Below, one piece after another: positions 41,606 to 50,290 of a DNA stretch of 64,000 bases. Both the position numbers and the translations under genes were made by a program. The notes under the pieces were generated by a model that worked only from the letters and a program-made list of their open reading frames with translations, was not told the DNA's origin and did not search any database. The DNA is taken from positions 1 through 64,000 of the forward strand of contig NZ_FXAT01000021.1 of NCBI RefSeq assembly GCF_900177725.1, given 5' to 3'. Each line of letters starts with the position of its first letter. Position 1 is the stretch's first letter. This DNA comes from Paraburkholderia susongensis (GTDB lineage: Bacteria > Pseudomonadota > Gammaproteobacteria > Burkholderiales > Burkholderiaceae).

Positions 41606-42955
41606 ATGGACAATATTACCCAGCAAGCGACGGCCGGCGTGTTCTGGCGGAACCGGTGGTGGCAGCTGGTCATCGGCATGGTGTGCATGGCGCTGGTGGC
41701 TAATCTGCAATATGCGTGGACGTTGTTCGTTGCGCCGATGAATGCAAGGCATCACTGGAGCGAAGCGTCCATCCAGCTTGCCTTCTCGATCTTCATTCTG
41801 ACCGAGACATGGCTCGTGCCATTCGAAGGCTGGCTTGTCGATAAATTCGGCCCACGCCCAGTGGTCGCGGCCGGCGCGGTATGCGCAGGTCTTTCGTGGA
41901 TTCTCAATTCATATGCGACGACGCTCGGCGTGCTGTACTTCTCCGCCGTGATCGGCGGCATGGGGGCGGGTGGCGTGTACGGCACGTGTGTCGGCAATGC
42001 CTTGAAGTGGTTTCCGGACCGGCGCGGTCTCGCCGCGGGGCTGACCGCGGCAGGCTTCGGTGCGGGCGCTGCGATCACGGTGATTCCGATCGCCAACATG
42101 ATTACGCGCCACGGCTATGAGCAGGCGTTTTTCTTCTTCGGCATTTTGCAAGGCGTGAGCATTCTGCTGCTCGCGCTGTTATTGACGCGACCGACTTTGC
42201 GCCAGCAAGCCGGGCGCAAGAGCCGGTTGGCGATGTCGAAGGTCGATTTCACCGCACGCCAGATGATCAGGACGCCGGTGTTCTGGGTGATCTATGCGTC
42301 GTTCGTCGCGGTAGCGGCGGGTGGTCTCATGGCGACCGCGCAGATCGGCCCGATCGCGAAAGACTGGGGGCTCGCACGCATTCCGATGTCGTTTCTCGGC
42401 ATGACGTTGCCGCTGCTTACCGTCACGCTATCGATCGACAACATATTCAACGGATTGACGCGTCCGTTGTGCGGCTTTCTTTCCGACAGGATCGGCCGTG
42501 AAAATACGATGTTCCTGATCTTTATCGGTGAAGGTCTGGCTCTGCTCGGCATGATGCAGTTCGGCAGCAACCCGTACGCGTTCATGACGTTTGCCGCGCT
42601 GATTTTCCTGTTCTGGGGGGAAATCTTCTCGATCTTCCCGGCGATTTGCGCCGATACGTTCGGCAGCAAGTATGCGACGGCCAATGCCGGCACCTTGTAC
42701 ACCGCGAAGGGCACGGCCTCGTTATTGGTGCCGATCGCGTCGCTGCTCGCGGCCACGGGCGGATGGAGTCTCGTTTTCACGGTCGCCGCCGTCATCACCA
42801 TTGCGGCAGGCATCTCCGCGAAATTCATACTCGAGCCGATGCGCACGCGCTGGATCGAGTCGCACAATCAACCTCAGGGTGCGTTGGCCGTCGCGGGTCA
42901 CGGCAACGGCAACGCGTCGCGGATGAGCCACTGGCCCGAGCAGAGCGGCGAATAG
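41606..42955 (+). CDS. oxlT: Oxalate:formate antiporter-like transporter (OFA family)
   Basis: This 449-residue, 12-TM OFA transporter keeps both charged residues that OxlT uses for oxalate: Arg286 in TM8 (NGLTRPLCGFLSDRIGR) and Lys368 in TM11 (LYTAKGTASLLVP), 82 residues apart as in Oxalobacter OxlT. It therefore looks like a true oxalate/formate exchanger, unlike the OFA paralogue at 29743. ATG 41606 is preceded by GGAGACAAGG; a longer frame to 41543 is not supported. It is divergent from a LysR gene and upstream of a second LysR gene. Confidence 0.88.
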   Translation: MDNITQQATAGVFWRNRWWQLVIGMVCMALVANLQYAWTLFVAPMNARHHWSEASIQLAFSIFILTETWLVPFEGWLVDKFGPRPVVAAGAVCAGLSWILNSYATTLGVLYFSAVIGGMGAGGVYGTCVGNALKWFPDRRGLAAGLTAAGFGAGAAITVIPIANMITRHGYEQAFFFFGILQGVSILLLALLLTRPTLRQQAGRKSRLAMSKVDFTARQMIRTPVFWVIYASFVAVAAGGLMATAQIGPIAKDWGLARIPMSFLGMTLPLLTVTLSIDNIFNGLTRPLCGFLSDRIGRENTMFLIFIGEGLALLGMMQFGSNPYAFMTFAALIFLFWGEIFSIFPAICADTFGSKYATANAGTLYTAKGTASLLVPIASLLAATGGWSLVFTVAAVITIAAGISAKFILEPMRTRWIESHNQPQGALAVAGHGNGNASRMSHWPEQSGE

Positions 42956-42985
42956 CGTGAACGGCGCAAGTTCGGATTCGACGTC

Positions 42986-43978
42986 ATGAACGTTTCGTTG
43001 CAGCAACTCAAGGTGTTCGTCGCCGTCGCGCGCGAGCGGAGTTTCACGCGCGCGGCGCGCGAGTTCGATCTGACGCAATCGGCCGTGAGCCGTTGCGTGC
43101 GCGAACTCGAGGAAGCGGTCGAGTTGAAACTGTTCGACCGCACGACACGCCAGGTTGAACTGACGAATGCGGGCGCGAGTCTCGAACGAAGAATTGGCCG
43201 TCTGATCGACGAGTTGGAATTGACGCTGCTCGAAGAGCGTGCCGCTTATGACGGCCGCACCGGTGTCGTGGTGTTGGCGAGCAATCCGGTATTGTCGTCG
43301 AGCTGGGTGCCGCGGGCGCTTGCACGTTGCGCGTCGGCATTTCCCGACCTGATGGTATCGGTCAAAGATCAGCCTCAGAGCGGTGCGCTCGCGAGCGTCG
43401 CGCATGGTGAGGTGGACTTCGGCGTGGTGTCGCTGGCTTCGCCGGTTGAATCGATCGACAACCACCTGTTGCACGCGCAAGTGCTTTTCGCCACGCCAAT
43501 GCACGCGGTGATACCGCCCACGCATCCGCTTGCACAACACGACAGCATTGCATGGCGCGCATTGCACGCATGGCCGCTGATTACGCTCAATGCCGACACA
43601 GGTATGCGCGCGGCGCTGGAACCGGCTTTTGCCGCAAGTGAATTGAAACGCAGGCCAATACAGGAGCTGGGGCACGTCGCGGCGGTATCGCGCATGGTCG
43701 AACTGGGTCTTGGCGTCGGCATATTGCCGGTCGATGCATATTGGCCTTCGCCGGGGTCAACGCTGGTGAGCCGGCCCCTGGTTCCTGAAACGACGCTGAC
43801 CACGGTACTCGTGCATCGCAGGAACCGTTCCCTTCGTCCTAACGCGGCTGCCGCGTGGGCGCAATTTGCGGCATCGGCGAATGTGCCTTCGCACGCCGGC
43901 CGCGCCGGGATTTCCGTTGCGCAAGCGCTCAACCGCCCGTCCATTGCGCGAGGCGGTACTCTTTTGTCTGAACCCTAG
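42986..43978 (+). CDS. LysR-family regulator, second in the oxalate region
   Basis: This 330-residue LTTR has its HTH at VSLQQLKVFVAVARERSFTRAAREFDLTQSAVSR (residues about 3-36) and an LTTR effector domain through residue 290. A Pro/Ala-rich tail ends it. It follows oxlT by 30 bases on the same strand and precedes the aldehyde dehydrogenase by 90 bases, so it may regulate the dehydrogenase or report on the metabolite that oxlT imports. Confidence 0.92.
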   Translation: MNVSLQQLKVFVAVARERSFTRAAREFDLTQSAVSRCVRELEEAVELKLFDRTTRQVELTNAGASLERRIGRLIDELELTLLEERAAYDGRTGVVVLASNPVLSSSWVPRALARCASAFPDLMVSVKDQPQSGALASVAHGEVDFGVVSLASPVESIDNHLLHAQVLFATPMHAVIPPTHPLAQHDSIAWRALHAWPLITLNADTGMRAALEPAFAASELKRRPIQELGHVAAVSRMVELGLGVGILPVDAYWPSPGSTLVSRPLVPETTLTTVLVHRRNRSLRPNAAAAWAQFAASANVPSHAGRAGISVAQALNRPSIARGGTLLSEP

Positions 43979-44068
43979 ATCTGGAGCCGAGCGAAGGCCG
44001 TTGTTCGATTCCGGTCTGCGATCGATGCTCCGCCAGTCAGCCACATCACTTCCTATTCAAGGAGCTTC

Positions 44069-45523
44069 ATGATGGAAACCCAAACCGACCTCAGGCACCA
44101 TGATCTGCTGATCGACGGCAAGCGCCTGCCGCCCGGCACCGGGGAATATTCCGTCGACATCAACCCGGCCACCGAGGAACCGATTGGGCTCGTCGCCCAG
44201 GGCAGCGCCGTCGACGTGGATGTCGCGGTGCATGCGGCACGCGCCGCATTGAAGGTATGGAACTCGATCCGGGCCGCCGAACGCGGCCGCATTCTGATGC
44301 GTCTCGCCGCGTTGATGCGCGCCAATCTCGAAGAACTCGCCGCGCTCGAAAGTCTCGACGGCGGCAAACCGATTGCGGCCGTGATGCGCCAGGATATTCC
44401 CGCTGCGATCGACACGGTCGAATACTACGCAGGCTGGTGCGACAAGATCAACGGCCAGGTGGTGCCGACGCGTCCCGATGCATTGACGTACACCTTGCGC
44501 GAGCCGGTAGGTGTGGTCGCCGCGATCGTCCCGTGGAATTTCCCGCTGATGATCGGTATGTGGAAGATCGCGCCCGCGCTCGCGTGCGGTTGCACGCTAA
44601 TCGTCAAACCTGCTGAGATTACGCCGCTCACCGCATTGCGTATCGGCGAATTGGCACTCGAGGCGGGCGTTCCTCCCGGTGTGCTGAATATCGTCACTGG
44701 AAAAGGAAGTGTGGTGGGCAATGCATTGGTCGCACACCCCGGCATCGACAAGGTGACTTTCACCGGTTCGCCTTCGGTCGGGCGCGGCATTCTGCAGGGC
44801 GCGGCAGGCAATTTCAAGCGCGTCACGCTGGAGTTGGGCGGCAAATCGGCGAACGTGATTTTTCCTGACGCGAATCTCGACAATGCGGTGCGTGCCGCGG
44901 CATCCGGCATTTTCTTCAATACCGGGCAGGTGTGTTCCGCGGGTTCGCGCATTCTCGCGCATCGCGATGTGTATGACGAAGTGGTCGAACGTCTTGCCGC
45001 GCGTGCGAAGTCGATCAAGGTCGGCGATCCGTCGGTGCGCGAAACGTCGATGGGTCCGCTCATTTCCGCCGCGCAGATGAAGACCGTGCTCGGCTATGTC
45101 GATACCGGGCGCTCCGAAGGCGCATCGCTCGTGACGGGCGGCGCGCGTGTCGGCAACCGCGGCTTTTTCGTCGAGCCGACGGTGTTCGCCAACGTCGAGC
45201 ATGAGATGCGTATTTCGCAGGAAGAAATCTTCGGTCCCGTGGCTAGCGTGATTCGCTTCAATGACGAAGCCGATGCAGTCAGGATTGCCAACGGCACGTT
45301 GTATAGTCTCGCCGCCGGCGTATGGAGCTCGGATATCAGCCGCGTGCATCGGGTTGCGCGAGATCTGAAAGCGGGCACCGTGTGGATCAATACTTATGGC
45401 TATACCGACGTGCGCCTGCCGTGGGGTGGTGCGGGTGATTCAGGTTTTGGCCGCGAGCACGGTGACGTGGCGATCGAGAACTTCACGGAGCCGAAGGCTG
45501 TATGGCTTGCGATCGATCAATAG
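44069..45523 (+). CDS. Aldehyde dehydrogenase (NAD(P)+ dependent)
   Basis: This 484-residue ALDH-superfamily enzyme has catalytic Cys289 (NTGQVCSAG) and general-base Glu255 (LELGGKSAN), 34 apart as is standard. The cofactor site is VPWNFPLMIGMWKIAPAL, and PFGPVASVI-type substrate and EEIFGP motifs are present. The N-terminus resembles betaine/aminobutyraldehyde and other broad-range ALDHs. A second ATG at 44072 is better spaced from AAGGAG. It follows a LysR gene. In an oxalate region, oxidation of glyoxal, glycolaldehyde or glyoxylate-type aldehydes is plausible but unproven. Confidence 0.92.
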   Translation: MMETQTDLRHHDLLIDGKRLPPGTGEYSVDINPATEEPIGLVAQGSAVDVDVAVHAARAALKVWNSIRAAERGRILMRLAALMRANLEELAALESLDGGKPIAAVMRQDIPAAIDTVEYYAGWCDKINGQVVPTRPDALTYTLREPVGVVAAIVPWNFPLMIGMWKIAPALACGCTLIVKPAEITPLTALRIGELALEAGVPPGVLNIVTGKGSVVGNALVAHPGIDKVTFTGSPSVGRGILQGAAGNFKRVTLELGGKSANVIFPDANLDNAVRAAASGIFFNTGQVCSAGSRILAHRDVYDEVVERLAARAKSIKVGDPSVRETSMGPLISAAQMKTVLGYVDTGRSEGASLVTGGARVGNRGFFVEPTVFANVEHEMRISQEEIFGPVASVIRFNDEADAVRIANGTLYSLAAGVWSSDISRVHRVARDLKAGTVWINTYGYTDVRLPWGGAGDSGFGREHGDVAIENFTEPKAVWLAIDQ

Positions 45524-45534
45524 TGAAGTGGAAG

Positions 45535-45565
45535 AAAGGATCGAGCGCAATGCGTTCGATCCTTT
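45535..45565. terminator. Bidirectional terminator between aldehyde dehydrogenase and panE-like genes
   Basis: AAAGGATCGA and TCGATCCTTT form a perfect 10-bp stem 11 bases after the dehydrogenase stop. Both outer ends are rich in A or T. Confidence 0.65.
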
Positions 45566-45610
45566 AGCCGGTATGGCGAGTAGAGAGCAGTTCGTGGCGC
45601 CGGTAGCGGA

Positions 45611-46588
45611 TTAACTGCCCTGCAATGCCATCCGCTCACGCAGCTTGATCAACGCGAGCACCACGTCGATGGTAGGCGTGGGTTCCGCGACGAGGCGGCC
45701 CATTTCCTGCACGACCGTCAACAGCGGGTCGATTTCCATTGGCCGCCGGTTCTCCAGATCGACCAGCGTCGATGTCTTGTGCGCGCCAACCGCGCCCGCG
45801 CCGTCAATCCGCCTTTCCACATCGACACGAAAGTGCACGTCGAAGTGATCCGCAATGCGCTTTGCTTCGAGCATCATCGTGCGTGAAACCGCGCGGGTGC
45901 CAGGGTCGCTCGTGAGTACATCGAGCGTTGCGTGCGTCAATGCGCTGATCGGGTTGAAGCACAGATTGCCCCACAGCTTGAGCCAGATTTCGTCGCGGAT
46001 GTTTTCGCGTATCGGGGCTTCGAAGCCTGCAGCCTGCATGATTTCGTGCAATTGCTGAATGCGCGGCGTGCGTTCGCCACTCGGCTCGCCGATCGGAAAT
46101 TTCTTGCCATACACATGCTTGATGACGCCCGGCTCGACGATCTCGGCGGCGGGGTATAGCACGCAACCGATCGCGCGCTCAGGCCCAAGCTTCGTCCATT
46201 GGCTGCCGTCGGGGTCGACACTCGCGAGGCGTGTGCCGGCAAAGCGCCCGCCATGCTGATAGAAGTACCAATAGGGAATGCCGTTGACGCCGGTCACGAT
46301 CGCCGTGTGTTTGCCGAGCAGGGGTTGCATCGAATCGACCACGCCGGGAAGCGAATGCGCTTTGAGCGTGACGATGACGAAATCCTGCACGCCGAGCTCG
46401 CGCGGGTCGGATGCGCACCGAACCGGCGCGCTGAACGTTTCGCCATTCATGATCAGGCGAGCGCCTTGTTCGCGCATTGCCGCCAGATGCGGGCCACGCG
46501 CGATGAAACTCACGTCCGCGCCGGCACGCGCCAATTGCACGCCGATCAAACCGCCAATCGCTCCCGCTCCGAAGATGCAGATCTTCAT
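45611..46588 (-). CDS. 2-dehydropantoate 2-reductase-like (ketopantoate reductase family)
   Basis: This 325-residue protein starts with the NADP Rossmann motif MKICIFGAGAIGGLIG, and the C-terminal domain has KLWGNLCFNPISALTHATLD (catalytic Lys/Asn) and EIDPLLTVVQEMGR. Family members reduce 2-oxo acids to 2-hydroxy acids, and ketopantoate is the classic substrate. Several Burkholderiales copies sit in catabolic regions and are not pantothenate enzymes, as suggested here by the LysR-type motif upstream. It is convergent with the aldehyde dehydrogenase. Confidence 0.9.
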   Translation of the reverse strand: MKICIFGAGAIGGLIGVQLARAGADVSFIARGPHLAAMREQGARLIMNGETFSAPVRCASDPRELGVQDFVIVTLKAHSLPGVVDSMQPLLGKHTAIVTGVNGIPYWYFYQHGGRFAGTRLASVDPDGSQWTKLGPERAIGCVLYPAAEIVEPGVIKHVYGKKFPIGEPSGERTPRIQQLHEIMQAAGFEAPIRENIRDEIWLKLWGNLCFNPISALTHATLDVLTSDPGTRAVSRTMMLEAKRIADHFDVHFRVDVERRIDGAGAVGAHKTSTLVDLENRRPMEIDPLLTVVQEMGRLVAEPTPTIDVVLALIKLRERMALQGS

Positions 46589-46693
46589 GATGTCGCTCCC
46601 ATGACGATGAAAAGCCGTTTGCCCAGTGCAGCCGCATGTCCCGTATGCAGTTGCGGGTCACTCTTCGAGCATAAATTGGAGCAACGAAAGCCG

Positions 46694-46706
46694 ATAGTTA
46701 AAGTTT
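46694..46706. promoter_or_regulatory. LysR-regulon motif candidate, copy 3
   Basis: ATAGTTAAAGTTT, 105 bases upstream of the panE-like gene, is followed by CTATTCGTTATG. It is the same arrangement, on the same strand relative to the gene, as copy 1 upstream of the 104-aa gene. Confidence 0.5.
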
Positions 46707-46814
46707 CTCGGCCGATGCATTAGCTATTCGTTATGGAGCGCAGGTTGCAGCGTCGTTGTGGAAGGGCGATGGGATCGGGATGGGGGAGCGAGGAAATTGA
46801 CAGGATTCAACGCC

Positions 46815-47435
46815 TCATACCCGCCGAACCAACAGGAAGCTCACACCGATAGCCGCCAGAAATCCTCCGCAGCAGCGATTGAACCAGCGGCGGATCTTCG
46901 CGCGCACCAGCCATTTGCCGAGATACATGCCGGCCCACGAGTACAACGCGATTGCGATCCATTCGAGCACCAGAAAACTCGCGCCGAGAGCGGCAAACTG
47001 CGGAAGTATGGGTTGCGCGACGTCGACGAATTGCGGCAGGAACGCGGTGAAAACCAGAATCGCTTTCGGGTTGCCGGCGGCCACGAGAAATTCCTGCCGC
47101 GCAATGCGGGCAAGCGCTGCGTCCTGCGATTGCGACGTGTCGATCGCGGGCGCTTCGCTGCGCCACAACTGAATGGCAAGCCAGATCAGATAAGCGGCGC
47201 CGGCCAGCTTGATCGCGAGAAAGATCCATTCGGATGCGTGCAGCACGACAGCGAGACCGGTGGCGGCGAGCATCAGCATCATCGCGAATGCGAGCAGGCG
47301 ACCCGTGCCCCCGACGAACGCCTTCATGAAGCCGTGACGCGCTGCCACGTTGATGGAGAGCAGATTATTGGGCCCGGGTGCGAGATTGATAGCGAAGCAG
47401 GCGGGCAAAAAGAATAGCCAGGCAGTAACGGACAT
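46815..47435 (-). CDS. LysE-family translocator
   Basis: This 206-residue membrane protein has six TM segments and the LysE/RhtB signature near the N-terminus (LAPGPNNLLSINVAARHG) and NPKAILVFTAFLPQFVD in the middle. The family exports amino acids or homoserine lactone-like compounds. ATG 47435 is taken because the hydrophobic domain starts there; 36 more codons upstream are poorly coding. It has no operon partner in sight. Confidence 0.9.
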   Translation of the reverse strand: MSVTAWLFFLPACFAINLAPGPNNLLSINVAARHGFMKAFVGGTGRLLAFAMMLMLAATGLAVVLHASEWIFLAIKLAGAAYLIWLAIQLWRSEAPAIDTSQSQDAALARIARQEFLVAAGNPKAILVFTAFLPQFVDVAQPILPQFAALGASFLVLEWIAIALYSWAGMYLGKWLVRAKIRRWFNRCCGGFLAAIGVSFLLVRRV

Positions 47436-47547
47436 GACGGCTCGCATTCTGAACAGGAAGGGACGTACGTCGTGCGGCGGCAGATCGCGCGCAGTACTTT
47501 CAATAAGATTGTAGCGAAACTGCCGCGGACCTCCGCTGGGCACGCGT

Positions 47548-48123
47548 TCAGTTCACCGCCTTGATAAAGTCCGGATCGCCGATCAATGCATCGACACTTT
47601 GTTTCACCGTGTCTTCAATCGCGATCGTATTGCTCGTGAATTTCGGCGACTTCTGCTTCACGGTTCGGGAGGCCGTGAACATGACCTTCTGTGTCACTGC
47701 ATCGGTGACCACGTAGCGCATCTTCAGTGTCCAGAGCGCTGGCGAGCGCGTGTCGTTCACCGTGAACGTTTCGATGCTGCCGCTCAGCACGCGCTTGCGG
47801 TCGTCAATGCGAAAACCGGCTATCCGCAGATTGTTCGCGACGCTGTTGCGCACGATCTGGTTGATATCGTCCTTGAGCACGATGCCGGTCATCGCCGTAT
47901 TTTCGATGCGATTCGGCGAAACATGATCTGCGTGAGCGGGAAGATAGGCGAAGTTGCTGGCGGGGGCAACGCTGAGCGACCCCGTGCCGTGTGTTTTCAC
48001 GTGCGTCGCGCTGCTATTGAGGCCGAACCACGACCAGGAGCAGGCGGATAGCATCAGCGGCAACACCACGGCGCCACAACGCTTGAGCACCACGGATATC
48101 AGCGCCGCATGCGCGCGATTCAT
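47548..48123 (-). CDS. Putative lipoprotein, unknown function
   Basis: This 191-residue protein has a lipoprotein signal: charged N-terminus, hydrophobic core and lipobox LMLSAC with Cys28. The mature part has an N-terminal polar linker and an alpha-beta region (TGIVLKDDINQIVRNSV, RKRVLSGSIETFTVND, ALWTLKMRYVVTDAVTQK) reminiscent of small outer-membrane lipoproteins of the YajG/DUF-type, but I cannot name the family. ATG 48123 is chosen for the signal peptide; an upstream ATG at 48177 is also open. It faces the envelope, and its partner is unknown. Confidence 0.8.
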   Translation of the reverse strand: MNRAHAALISVVLKRCGAVVLPLMLSACSWSWFGLNSSATHVKTHGTGSLSVAPASNFAYLPAHADHVSPNRIENTAMTGIVLKDDINQIVRNSVANNLRIAGFRIDDRKRVLSGSIETFTVNDTRSPALWTLKMRYVVTDAVTQKVMFTASRTVKQKSPKFTSNTIAIEDTVKQSVDALIGDPDFIKAVN

Positions 48124-48409
48124 GCGGGAGAAGGTGGTGATCGAAGCCAGAGAGGTCGCTCTTTTAAATGAAGTCATCCCGTTGGAGAACAGTATGGTAG
48201 CAGTGAGCCGGACTGTTGCCCGTGGGCCGGCAATCCCGTCCATCATACCTGGCTGCATTTGCGATGGATACGGGGGAGTACGCGCAAATGGCGCTCCCGC
48301 AAAGCGTGAGCGCATCACCATAATCGTTGCAAATGAGAACAATGTGAAAATCTGTTGTTATGCGCTCTCACGTGCCTTCACGTTTTCAACACTGAAAGCG
48401 CCAGGCTGA

Positions 48410-49051
48410 TCAGAAGAAGCCTGCTTTTCCCTGTGTCATATCGATCAGCGCTCGCTTCGCATCCTCGATGGCGTTGGCGGGCACGCGCATCGTCATCTTC
48501 ACCAGCATGCCATAGGCGCTTTCCAGCAGCGCGTAGCCCTCGGCATCCATCCATCGGCGTACTCTGGCTTCATCGGCATAAGTCAGTTCGACACTCAGCA
48601 AGACCTGCGCAATCCTCTCGATTCGCGGGGCGTCGAGCAGCGCCGATGCGATCGCATCGGTGTACGCGCGCACGAGGCCGCCCGCGCCGAGTTTTACGCC
48701 GCCGTAGTAGCGCACGACGGCGGCCAGCACACCGTCCAGATCGTGATGCCGCAGCACTTCGAGAATCGGCCGGCCCGCGGTGCCGGAAGGCTCACCGTCG
48801 TCGGACATGCCGGATTGGCCGCCCGCAAGCAGCGCCCAGCACACATGCGTCGCGGCCGGGTGTTCTTCGCGCAGACGCTGCAATTCAGCCATCGCCGCGT
48901 CGCGATCGGCGACCGGTATCGCATAGGCAATGAACCGGCTTTTGCGAATTTCGAGTTCCGCGCTGAGCGGCGCAGGCAGAGTATAGGTGGGCAAGGCAAA
49001 GACTTTAGTGGATGAAAAGAAGCGAGTTGCAAGCCGCGCTGTGCCCGTCAT
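48410..49051 (-). CDS. YigZ/IMPACT-family protein
   Basis: This 213-residue protein has an N-terminal IMPACT/UPF0029 domain (EIRKSRFIAYAIPV, DDGEPSGTAGRPILEVL, VVRYYGGVKLGAGGLVRAY) and a C-terminal YigZ ferredoxin-like domain. The motif DDGEPSGTAG is diagnostic. Bacterial YigZ is a conserved protein of unclear biochemical role (suggested protease or translation link). The N-terminal start at 49051 is the only ATG ahead of the domain. Confidence 0.92.
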   Translation of the reverse strand: MTGTARLATRFFSSTKVFALPTYTLPAPLSAELEIRKSRFIAYAIPVADRDAAMAELQRLREEHPAATHVCWALLAGGQSGMSDDGEPSGTAGRPILEVLRHHDLDGVLAAVVRYYGGVKLGAGGLVRAYTDAIASALLDAPRIERIAQVLLSVELTYADEARVRRWMDAEGYALLESAYGMLVKMTMRVPANAIEDAKRALIDMTQGKAGFF

Positions 49052-49163
49052 GGTAGCGGATCATCCCCGCTGTGCGTACGGCACGAAGTTTACGCGTTCG
49101 TCTACAATGGCCCGTTGAACGCGCATCCATTGACTCGATCCAGCGCGTGCGCAAGGAGACGAC

Positions 49164-49790
49164 ATGCTTGACCTATCCACGTTGGGGACTTTCGTTGCCG
49201 TCGTGCTCGGGCTTTTTCTGATTCCGGGCCCGGCCGTGCTGCTGGTTTTGACGCGCACCATGCACGGTGGACGCAAGGCCGGCATTCTCACCGGCCTCGG
49301 TATCGCAACGGGCGATTTCGTGCACGCGCTGGGTGCCGCAGTGGGTCTTTCCGCGCTGCTGATGACCTCCGCTCTCGCGTTCAACGCAGTGAAATTCGTC
49401 GGCGCCGCCTATCTCGTCTATCTGGGCATTCGCGCGTTGCGTGAGAAGCAGACGAGTCCAAATATGCCGGCCGTCGCGCCGGTGTCGGGTTCGAAGGCGT
49501 TTTTTCAGGCGATTCCCGCCGAAGTGCTGAATCCGAAGACCGCGCTGTTTTTTCTCGCGTTTTTGCCGCAATTCGTGCGTCCCGAACACGGCTCGACGTT
49601 TCTGCAGTTCACGATGCTCGGCTTGATTTTCGTGGGTATGAGCGCGCTCTATACGACGCTGATCGTGCTGACCATGCGCCCGCTGGGCAGGCTGGTCAAG
49701 CGCTTGACGTGGCTGACTCGCTGGCAGAACAAGATCATCGGCGTGCTGTTCATTTCGCTTGGCCTGCGCGTGGCCGTGCAAACGCGCTGA
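49164..49790 (+). CDS. LysE-family translocator, second copy
   Basis: This 208-residue, six-TM exporter has the LysE signature FLIPGPAVLLVLTRTMHGGRKAG and NPKTALFFLAFLPQFVRPEHG. It is a distant paralogue of the gene at 46815 and a typical RhtB-type amino-acid or metabolite exporter. AAGGAGACGAC precedes ATG 49164. It stands alone, divergent from the YigZ gene. Confidence 0.92.
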   Translation: MLDLSTLGTFVAVVLGLFLIPGPAVLLVLTRTMHGGRKAGILTGLGIATGDFVHALGAAVGLSALLMTSALAFNAVKFVGAAYLVYLGIRALREKQTSPNMPAVAPVSGSKAFFQAIPAEVLNPKTALFFLAFLPQFVRPEHGSTFLQFTMLGLIFVGMSALYTTLIVLTMRPLGRLVKRLTWLTRWQNKIIGVLFISLGLRVAVQTR

Positions 49791-49968
49791 GCGTTCCGCG
49801 CGAGCGCTTGCCGCCGATCAGAGGAAGTTGCATTTCGTGCCGGATATTGCGGCGCGGTCCTGGCAAGCGGCCTTCGCGCGCATATTGCATCTGGCTTGTG
49901 TGTGAACTGTGCGTCTTTGCTCTTCGGCGCGGCTCTTTGGGAAAGACACGTTGTTCAGGCGAACAACA

Positions 49969-49984
49969 CTGTATATATACACAG
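49969..49984. promoter_or_regulatory. LexA (SOS) box without an obvious target
   Basis: CTGTATATATACACAG fits the CTGT-N8-ACAG consensus exactly and lies in a wider CACTGT...ACAGTG dyad. Reading rightwards, the next plus-strand gene is the DsbA-like isomerase, 306 bases away. Leftwards nothing is encoded on the minus strand before the LysE gene's antisense. Confidence 0.72.
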
Positions 49985-50068
49985 TGCAGTCTTTCCGACC
50001 TGTCTCGTGAATGAGAATGTGTCGTGCAGGTAGGGCGTGTGAACCCGCGTGAGCGGATTGCGGTGAGC

Positions 50069-50152
50069 TCAGGACAACGCGAGCAGAATCAGCGACGAAA
50101 CGACGATGATGAAAAGACAGGTCGCGGTGAGCATGTCATACGGGTAGGTCAT
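50069..50152 (-). CDS. Possible 27-aa membrane peptide
   Basis: An ATG-started ORF on the minus strand encodes MTYPYDMLTATC followed by a strongly hydrophobic FIIVVSSLILLALS end. Its size and one-helix form recall small membrane stress peptides. No good ribosome-binding site is seen. It is transcribed towards, not away from, the nearby LexA box, so that box is not in its promoter. Confidence 0.35.
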   Translation of the reverse strand: MTYPYDMLTATCLFIIVVSSLILLALS

Positions 50153-50290
50153 GGTCTGGCCGTCAGGATGTGAAGCGAAGGCGCCATCATAAGCAGAAGC
50201 GCTTCATGCAACTGTCAAGCTTTGCAAGGAGCGATGTCGCAGCATTCGCGGTATTCGCGAATTGCGTCGCACATGATTCGGGAGGCAGCA

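Larger units (their letters stand above)
49791..50290. other. Gap of 500 bases with a LexA box and a possible 27-aa gene
   Basis: This gap lies between the LysE gene and the DsbA-like gene. It contains a near-perfect LexA box at 49969-49984 and a short membrane-peptide ORF at 50069-50152 on the minus strand. No other gene was recognised on either strand. Confidence 0.55.

Noticed and set aside
49985..50290. Plus-strand short ORFs after the LexA box
   Set aside because: A 13-codon ATG frame and a 36-codon GTG frame, both highly charged and without ribosome-binding sites; not supported as genes.
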